From Zantedeschia hybrid cultivar (taxonomy: Eukaryota > Streptophyta > Magnoliopsida > Alismatales > Araceae): DNA of 64,000 nucleotides. The stretch spans positions 37,351,670 to 37,415,669 of the forward strand of contig JARZZO010000001.1 of NCBI GenBank assembly GCA_030544215.1, in the 5' to 3' direction. How positions within the stretch are numbered: the stretch's first letter is position 1; each line of letters begins with the position of its first letter. Shown piece by piece: positions 56,301 to 64,000 of the stretch. The notes under the pieces were generated by a model, which was not told the DNA's origin, did no database searches, and was given only the letters and a program-made list of their open reading frames with translations. Made by a program: the position numbers and the translations under genes.

Positions 56301-57803
56301 AGTTTGGCCGGAGTAGCTAGAGTGTTATCCGAGGGGTTACTGCTTGGTCTCAGCGGGTCGAGGTTTTTCCCACCGTTGTTTGTGTGGTTGACGTGTTCTA
56401 TCGAGGCGGCAGTTGTGGGTTCCCTTGTCGGTTAGTTTAGAAATATGCATGTTTAATACACTTCGACTGCATGTGATTTCACGTTGAGAATTAGGAATTG
56501 TACCTACTACTGTGCTTGTTACTTTACCGTTAGCTGTATTTTTGCACTTGTGGGTGTCTGCGTGGGCAGTGGGGATCGAAGGATCCCTACTGAGTCTTGT
56601 CTTGAGACTCACCCCTGCGATTTTCAGGTGAGGACTCCCGGCAGACCTAGCGAGGAGTGTGCGGCTGTGTGTTGAGCGCCGACGGCTGTTGTTCCAGGGT
56701 ATGCCATGATGTAGTTGTTATTTTATTTCTGGCCTGTATGTTTAATTAATTCTCTTCTGTTGGAGTATGTAATTATTTGCTGTATCGAGTCGCATTGTAA
56801 TAACTTTTAATTTCTGCATTTTCCTTTCAATTCAATGCGATGTGAATGTTTATCTTAGTTTATCATTTATTTCCCAGACTTACTTAGATCCTGGTTTGGT
56901 TCCAAATTAATGATTCGGTACCCATTCAGTAATCGGATCCCCGATTATAGGGTGGCGGGTCGTTACAGTGTCGGTGTGGGAGTGACACAGCGCCGGTGTA
57001 GGAGTGGTGGGGTGACGCCTAGAGAGAGGGTCACCTGGTGTACCCCGGGGTATAGCTAGTACCGGTGTGGGAGTGGTATATTTGGTGTGTCTCTCGTGCT
57101 GGGGGAAGCAGAACCACCTAGAGCCGGTTAGGCCGGAGTAGCCAGCGTGCTATCTGAGGGGTTGCTGTTTGGTCTCAGCGGGTCGGTGTTTCTCGCGTTT
57201 GACCGTGTGGTTTATGTGTTTAGCCGAGGCACTGGTTGTGGACTCCATGGTGGAGTGGTTTTAGAGTTGTGTATGTTACATCTATGGGTGCATGTGTTTT
57301 ATATCAGAATTTAGGAATCTTTGGGAATTGTGTTTACTGCTTTAATTATTTAAATTGCCTAGATTTGTGTTGTATCACTTGTGGGTGCGTAAGTGGGTGG
57401 TGGGGATCGAAGGATCCCTACTGAGTCTATTTTCATGAGACTCACCCCTGTGGTTTTCAAGTGAGGGTTCCAGACATGCATAGCGTGGAGGGTTTTGCCT
57501 AGGGTTGCGTGCCAGCAGCCACTGTTCCGGGGTATTCCCCGATATAGTTGTTATTTTTCCTTTTAGGTTTGTATGCTCAATTATTTCTTTTGAGTTGGAA
57601 TATGTAATTATTTGCTAAGTCAAGTCGAATTGTAATAATTTTTAATTCCTACACTTTCCTTACAATTCAATGTGATGTAAATGTTTAGCTTAGTTTATCA
57701 TTTATTTCCTAGACTTATCGAGATCCTAGGTTAGTTACAAATTTTAATGATTTGATACCTTTTAGTAATCGGATCACCTATTATAGGGTGGCGGGTCGCT
57801 ACA
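53354..57803 (+). mobile_element. K-type solo LTR (plus), duplication GAATG, split by another
   Basis: It starts TGTAAGGATTGAGG and ends GGGTCGCTACA. GAATG lies on both sides (53349-53353 and 57804-57808). Without the nested copy at 54612-56967 and its duplication it is about 2.09 kb. The surrounding gypsy sequence rejoins in frame on the minus strand across the two flanks (LSPQDI then LPRIPLNLERIHDLIWDLL), confirming the insertion. Confidence 0.92.
54612..56967 (+). mobile_element. K-type solo LTR (plus), duplication GTGTC, inside another K LTR
   Basis: It starts TGTAAGGACTAAGG, ends GGCGGGTCGTTACA and is 2356 bp long. GTGTC precedes it (54607-54611) and follows it (56968-56972). It lies inside the K LTR at 53354-57803, so copies of the family insert into one another. 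All the usual blocks are present, with more diverged palindromes. Confidence 0.93.
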
Positions 57804-57808
57804 GAATG

Positions 57809-58870
57809 TCCTGAGGGGATAGAGTAATGATAATGGGCGGTGCCCGGGGGATATCTTCAATGATGACCCTCGACCAGGTCGGAGTCAGAAGCAGAGTGCG
57901 AAATGGAGAATGGAGGGTGCAAACATGTGAAGGGTAAGTAGCCCTCCAGAGGTGATCAATTGTTAAACCAGCTTCATAGGGGTCATCTAGCTCCCCTTTA
58001 TCAGTCTCTTCACTCAGTAAAATCCTTTTATGGAAAATAGCTCTAGGCCCTTCTATTAGCTCATCAATCAATGGTGGCCACTGTGGCTCGGCAGGGTGAG
58101 AGAATAGTCTGTTCAATCAATGGTGGCCTATGATTCAGGTCCCAAGTATCAAACCAGCGATATCACTCACATTCAGGATCATGGAACTTTCTCCTTTTCA
58201 TCGGCCGCAGAGCTTGCGAGGACTTGTATGTCAATAGCGGTGTGCATTGTCTGGCCAATTCTCTCCCATATGTGTCATGCAGGTCGAAATGGGAGGTTAT
58301 CACCAGAGTGTTATCATTATCATGCCGAGTTATAGGCCCTTTGATAAAATGCGTGGATGAGGTCCAAGTCAAGAGGTCCCGATTTTCTTTGCAGGGTGTT
58401 ACCATAGTCTGCCATACTTTATGACCATCTTCTTCTTCTTACTGGTGAATTATAGTGTGTCTCACCTTCTCTGGCCTATAGCCTAGACTGTTTTCAGGTA
58501 TTCTTCTGTCTTCTTTGATTGGCTTAGTTCTGCCCTGCAGCTGTGTACCCAAACCTTTCCCTGGTTGATACCTGATCGTCATCATAACATTCCACCCAAG
58601 GGTACTCAGGGACTTCCCCCTCTTCAGAGCATCAATCAGATTAGTAAAAGAAATGGTGGATTTCAGTGGATCGGCTAAAGGAAGGTAAGTCTGCAGTATA
58701 GGCAAGATGGGTCATTGAACGGGTGGAGGGATCGGAATTGGGTTCACATTTTACAAATGAGCAACAGTAAGAATAGGCATGCTCGTAACTTTGATGACTC
58801 GTCCTTTATAGGAAAACTTGAGGCATTGGTGATTTGTAGATGGTATAGCCATCTTGGCAAATGATGCAGA
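57809..58870 (-). pseudogene. Tat-like gypsy pre-RT region with G-patch, part 1
   Basis: The minus frame 58439-58705 includes a G-patch-like core (MMTIRYQPGKGLGTQLQGRTKPI), known from the region between protease and reverse transcriptase of Tat/Athila elements. Frame 57799-58116 follows with FSHPAEPQWPPLIDELIEGPRAIF up to TLSPQDI, where the K LTR interrupts. The remainder is at 52218-53353. Frameshifts separate the pieces. The right end abuts LINE copy 2 near 58870. Confidence 0.72.
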
Positions 58871-60081
58871 GGTGATGGCTTTGGGCGTGGATGGAGGCTC
58901 TGGGCGGCAGAGGAGAGTTTCTCCTCCTCCAGCTACTTTTGATGGCCATGTGAATACCGCGAATGATCTGCCCAGCCTTGGGAATAGATCTTCATAAGGT
59001 ATTCCCCCCTACCAACCATCTCGAGGTAGGTCTTTAGCTCGCCAAACTAGATCTTCTTCAAGAGTTTCAGCAACCCCTAGAGCATGGACGTCCCTTTTTT
59101 CCAACCCTCATGCGCAACCAAGCAATAAGCTAGATTTCATCGAGTCGGAGGTGCGTGGTGACAAAAAGGTTGCTGTTTTCGAGGAGGAGGATGCTCATGA
59201 TCTGAAAAACGCATGGAGGTATGTTGCTATGGGATACATTGTGGGCATGAAGACTTCTTACATGCCTCTTCTATCTTTTATCAAAAGTACGTGGTCCTTA
59301 AAAGGAGAGAAGAAATTACTCATGCGTTGGAGGATTTTTTATGTGCATATTTGACTTATAAAAAGATCTAAACCATGTTCTTGATGGTTTCTGATCTGTT
59401 CGAGGTCACCCATTCATCCTTCAACGTTGGAATAGTAGTTTGAGAATGGAGAAGGAAAGCCTTACGTATGTACGAATATGGGTTACGTTCCCTAATCTCC
59501 CTCTTCACTGGTGGACACAGAGAGGACTCAGCAAGTTGAGTAGTTTAATTGGAAAGCCGTTGCATATGGATCAACTGATTGCTCTTGAGCAGAGACTTCA
59601 ATATGCGAAGGTATGTATTCTTGTTGATACTGTTGAACTCCCTAGTATTATCCAAGTTCTTAATGACAGTGATACGATTGATTCCATTTATGTATCCTTT
59701 GATTGGATTCCTAAGCCGTGCACTGCATGTAAGAACTTTGGTCATGGTGACAAGGAGTGTGTCAAGAAGGAATCTGCCCCAATTGCAAGGAAAAAAATTA
59801 AGTAGGTTTTTGTTCCCAAATCCTCTATAAAAATGAATAATACATTTGATGTTCTTCATGATCTTGATGAGAACGTTCAAAATCCAGAGGAGGAGGTGCA
59901 CGTAGATCCGGTTGGACTTGAGAAACAGGTTAACCCAGTTGTTTCTAACTTAGTTACTCTAACTGAGTTACCTACTATTTCCAACCCTGTTGGAGCTGAA
60001 TTGAAGGACTCCCTTGATTCTAATCCTAACCCTAGGGTTTCCCAGCAAAGTTTAGAAAGGGGGGATGCAATGCATGCATAA
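58871..60081 (+). pseudogene. LINE ORF1 copy 2 (ORF1 only)
   Basis: From ATG at 58879 the text parallels copy 1, with a stop near 58996, then DUF4283 in two frames (59151-59354 and 59440-59805), and a knuckle CTACKNFGHGDKEC that keeps the C-x2-C-x4-H-x4-C spacing. A stop at 59803-59805 replaces Gln. The acidic C-terminal tail continues to 60081 (frame 59833-60081). No ORF2 follows; a third copy begins about 35 bp later. ORF1 proteins of this type bind RNA. Confidence 0.82.
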
Positions 60082-60116
60082 GAGGGGGGCCTCATACCCG
60101 TACTGATGGGAAAGGA

Positions 60117-62084
60117 GGCTCTGGGCGTGGGAGTGGGTGGAGGCTCTGGGCGGTAGAGGAGGTCTTCTCCTCCTACGGCTGCTCAAGATAGACATATGAA
60201 TACCGCGATTGATCTTCCCACATGAGGGGTAGGATCTTCACAAGGTATTCCCTACAAACAACCATCCCGAGGTTGGCCTCTAAACCGTCATTCCAGATCG
60301 ACTTCTAGAGTTTCTACAACTCCTAGAACATGGACATCCCTATTTTCCAACCCTCAAGTGCAACCAAACAACAAGCTGGATTTTATTGAGCCCGAGGTGT
60401 GTGGAGATTGTAAGGTTGTTGTTTTCGTAGAAGAGGATGCTCATAACCTGGAGAATGCTTGGAGGTATGCTACAATGGGCTACATTGTTGGCATGAAGGC
60501 TTCATACATGCCGTTCTTGTCCTTTATCAAAAGCAGATGGTCCTAAAAGGAGAAATGAGATTACTCATGCGATATAGAGGCTTTTTCTTATGCATCTTTG
60601 ACCTTGAAGAAGACTTGAACCATGTTCTTGATGGTTTTTGGTCTGTGCGAGGACACCCTTTCGTACTTCAACGTTGGAATAGTCGCTTGAGAATGGAGAA
60701 GGAGAGCCTTACGTCAGTTATTTGGGCCACTTTTCCTGATATTCCATTGCATTGGTGGACGCAGACAGGCCTCAGTAAGCTGAGCAGTTTGATCGGGAGA
60801 CTGCATATGGATCGTTTGACTGTGCTCTAGCAAAGACTACAGTATGCACGGGTATGTATCCTAGTTGATGTTACTACTGAGCTTCCTCATATTTTACATG
60901 TTCTTAATGACTCAGAAGCAATGGAGTCCATTCAAGTATCACATGATTGGATTCCTAAACCGTGTACTACTTGCAAGCTTTTTGGCCATGGTGATAAGGA
61001 ATGTATACCCAAGGAATCTGCCCATGTAGCTAGGAAAAAAATTAAAAAGGTTTTTATTCCTAAGTCTACGATCACTATGAACAATAGCTTTGATGTTCTT
61101 CAGAATATTGAGGAGAATGAGCAGTGCGTTGTGGAGAAGGCACACGTAGATCCGATTGACATTGAGAAAGTTGGCAACTCTGTGTTTTAGACTGAGTTGC
61201 CTCCTACCCCCAACCCAGTTGATACTGAGTTGCCAATTTCTATGGATTCTATCCCTAATCTTAGGGTCGACCAGCAAAAGGTGGCAGGGGAGATTGTTTC
61301 GTGTGCCACAAGAGCGGATTCTTCAAATCCAAATTTGGCGGACCCTTTAATTAAGCAAGATTTGCTGCTCAAATCTGTAAGAGATCAGGCCACTGATTGT
61401 AAGAAATTTCCTCCTTCTGAAGATGGGCTTCCTACCTCCTTGGAGATTTCTATTATACATCATAGGCAAGGTATAGATCCGTACAAGAATCCCACGTACC
61501 TGCAGCATTCAAGCAGATCTGACGCTTGTGTGTTTGGGGAAGTTCAAGATGTGCAAGGACCGCAAGCTCCAAGGAAGGTTACTAGGGATCTGAAAATTTC
61601 GGACCCTAGAAATCAGCAAGATTTGCAGCATAAAAAGGCAAGAATTCAGGCCACTAATTGCGGGGACCTTCCTACTATTAAAGGTGGTGGTTGTAATCCT
61701 TTGACTGCTTCTAAATCTCAACTAAGGACATCAAGGGACCACACGCACCTGCCAAAGCCCAGCAATTCTGCAACTTGTGCGTTTGAGGAAGGGACAAGCC
61801 AAATCTCCTCTAATCTGTCTTCTCAACTAAGGCAAGGTAATGAGAACCACACGCACCTAATGCACATGAAGCCTTGCAGATCTGGAGCTTATGCATCTGA
61901 GGAAGGGACAGCCGGCCACGCTACATCAAATTTGAATATTCAAATTCAAATGAAGCACCATGAACCAAGTAACCCTCCTAATAAGGATAAGGATGTTTTA
62001 AAGGATAAGGAAGATATGAATGATAAATTGGAGAGGATACAATCCCGGGTTTCTTCTTTATCCAAGCGTTTGCAAAGAAAATAA
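60117..62084 (+). pseudogene. LINE ORF1 copy 3
   Basis: This copy is like copies 1 and 2 up to the tail and then extends far beyond them. DUF4283 pieces are at 60358-60546 and 60459-60830 (frame changes between them), the knuckle CTTCKLFGHGDKEC is at 60921-61190, and a long Ser/Asn/Gln-rich C-terminal frame runs 61197-62084, ending with a Lys/Asp/Glu-rich coiled-coil-like stretch (LKDKEDMNDKLERIQSRVSSLSKRLQ). The usual ATG is not preserved at the start. ORF1 and ORF2 overlap by a few bases at 62084, normal for plant L1 elements. Confidence 0.85.
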
Positions 62085-64000
62085 TTTCTTGGAATGTTAG
62101 AGGGTTAAATAAGTGTACCAAAAGGATGGATATCCGTCACTCCATTTCTAAGTCAAATGCGGATATTTTTGTACTTCTAGAAACTAAAGTTAAAGAATGC
62201 TACAAGGATAAGTGAAGACTCTCCATTTCACCCTCCATGGAATTTTCTCATAATTATGCCTCTCACAAGGGTGGAAGAATATGGATTTTATGGAACTTTT
62301 CTTCAGTGGTTATCTCTAAGATTGAGGAGAGCGCACAATTTATCCATCTGTCTTGTAAAGATCTTAAATCTCAAGAATCCTTTTTACTAACTAGAGTTTA
62401 CGCCTCAAATTTGGCTTCAGAAAGGAAGGACTTGTGGAATAGTATTGTGAAGCTCTCCCAAAATGCAAAGGTGCCTTGGCTTCTAATGGGCGACTTCAAT
62501 TGTGTCAGATCACCAGAAGAGAAAATTGGGGGCCTGAAACTTACTGAGGCTATGATACCTGATTTAAAGAGTGTGGGTAATGTTCTTTCTTGGTGTAATT
62601 AGTCCTCTGAAAGCCGAAGAATTCTTGCTAGACTGGATAGAGCACTGGTCAATGATCTATGGCTGAATTCTTGCATGAACAGTTGGGTGCAATATGGCAA
62701 TTCAGGAATATCGGATCATGCTCAACTATGCACTCACACAGCAGAAGTAGAGAACTTAGGGCCCAAGCCATTCAGATTCTATAACATGTGGATTGTTCAT
62801 CTACAGTTTATGGAATTAGTTAAGAATGTTTGGAGGAAGGATATCAAAGGGACACCAATCTTTTCTTTCTAGCAAAAATTGAAGACACTTAAGCAAGTTC
62901 TCAAAACATGGAATCGAGTTCAGTTTGGGAATATCTTCCACCATGTCAATTGTGCAAGGGATACTCTGAATAAAGTGCAAACTATGCTCCAAAAACATCC
63001 ACTTGATGAGGAAGTTATTACTGTTGAAAAGGAAGCCAGATCCTTATACTTCTAGGCTCTAAGAAACGAGGAATCTTTCTAGCAAAAAGTGAAACAGCAC
63101 TGGCTCACACAAACAGATGATTGCACCAAATTTTTTTACTCTTCTATTAAAGGCAGACGTATGGTGAACACAATTAGAAGATGTAAATTGGAAGATGGTA
63201 CGATTGTTGAAGATCCAGATGCTGTCAAAATCTATGCACTTCATTACTACAATACTCTTCTCAACCAACACAAAACCTGCAGAGAGCCTAATATTCAACC
63301 AAGGTTACTCTGAACTTAGAAGATTGCACCTTTCTTAATGCACCATTTACTTCTGAAGAGATTACTAGGTGATCATGGCATCTCCTAAAAACAAAAGCCC
63401 TGGGCCTGATGGGTTTTCAGCTGAATTTTACCAATCTTGCTGGAGTATAGTTGCTGATTCTGTAATTCAAGCTATTCTATTTTTCCTTAATGGGGGCCCC
63501 TGGTTGAACCAAGTGAGTAACACATTTATTTCTTTGATCCCCAAGAATGAATGTGTAGATTCATTTGATCAGTTAGGCCAATCTCTTTATGTAATTTCTT
63601 TTAGAAGATTGTGGCAAAGTTATTTGCTAACAGGATGCAGTGGGTTATGCGAAAGCTCATCGGTAAAATCAATCAGCTTTTATCAACGTGAGATAAATTC
63701 AGGATACATCTTATTGGCTAATGATATGCTAAGAGATCTTCATTCTAAATAGAGGGGTTCATTGGTGTCTCTGAAAGTAGATCTTAGAAAGACTTTTGAC
63801 TCAGTTCACGGGCCTTTTATAATTTATATGATGGAGAAGATGGGATTCTCCATACAACGGATTTCTTAGATTAGTACTTGCATGGAATCACCAACTTTCT
63901 CTGTTTTATTTAATGGCTCCCCAATTGGGTTCTTCAAATCCAAGAATGACATCAGAGAAGGGGATCCACTATCCCCTTATCTTTTCTGTATTGCAATGGA
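62072..64000 (+). pseudogene. LINE ORF2: endonuclease and RT start, runs off the window
   Basis: The apurinic-like endonuclease is visible in one frame: IISWNVRGLN at 62081-62110, VLLETKVKE, LLMGDFNCVRSPEEK near 62490, LARLDRAL and GISDHAQL near 62710. Stops break it near 62213, 62600, 62870, 63053 and 63080, most of them where Trp is expected. After a frame change, reverse transcriptase follows: MASPKNKSPGPDGFSAEFYQSCW (63375), SNTFISLIPK, LLANDMLRDLHSK, VDLRKTFDSV and REGDPLSPYLFCIAM at the window edge. The catalytic box lies outside. This is a dead L1-clade LINE. Confidence 0.9.

Overview
The window is a gene-poor, transposon-dense stretch of a flowering-plant nuclear genome. The evidence is several Ty1-copia elements with initiator-Met-tRNA primer sites, Ty3-gypsy (Tat/Athila-like) remnants, plant L1-type LINEs with a DUF4283/zinc-knuckle ORF1, and a decayed plastid rpoC1-rpoB segment. 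I found no intact host gene and no RNA gene. The only intact long reading frame is a copia gag-pol at 9599-13531 on the minus strand. Species cannot be named from the sequence. Names A, B, D and K below are my own labels.

Layout 1-23208 is a nest. A D-type copia LTR (22397-23208, minus) contains a K-type LTR (1-863 and 22053-22396, minus). That contains copia element B (3399-22052, plus). B contains copia element A (8033-17393, minus), with a perfect 5-bp target duplication GAATC. A second K-type LTR (864-3398, plus) joins the left K fragment to the broken 5' LTR of B. A is intact, and its two 1552-bp LTRs differ at only one base that I could see. B carries six premature stops and D many more.

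23209-32350: unassigned sequence and an organelle-derived rpoC1/rpoB pseudogene block (about 23751-25116), then a gypsy LTR (25403-30157, minus) holding a K-type solo LTR (26626-29225), then a decayed gypsy gag (30493-32340, minus). 34049-45186: copia element D (target duplication TCTAT) with a K-type solo LTR in its integrase region (38422-41113, duplication GGAAA). 45187-48180: LTR fragments and an inverted repeat. 48190-64000: three LINE ORF1 copies, the last running into a decayed ORF2, interleaved with a gypsy remnant (51709-58870) and K-type solo LTRs (48686-51050; 53354-57803 with 54612-56967 nested in it).

Two structures deserve attention. First, the leaders of A, B and D each carry four stem-loops in which a roughly 16-21-nt loop is nearly constant within the element while the stems differ and stay paired, often through G-T wobbles. 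That is the mark of an RNA structure kept by selection. Second, the K-type LTRs carry arrays of 63-bp imperfect palindromes, each made of two small GGCGTC/GACGCC hairpins, on both sides of a pyrimidine-rich, GC-rich promoter-like core with paired G-boxes. All cleanly bounded K copies are solo LTRs.
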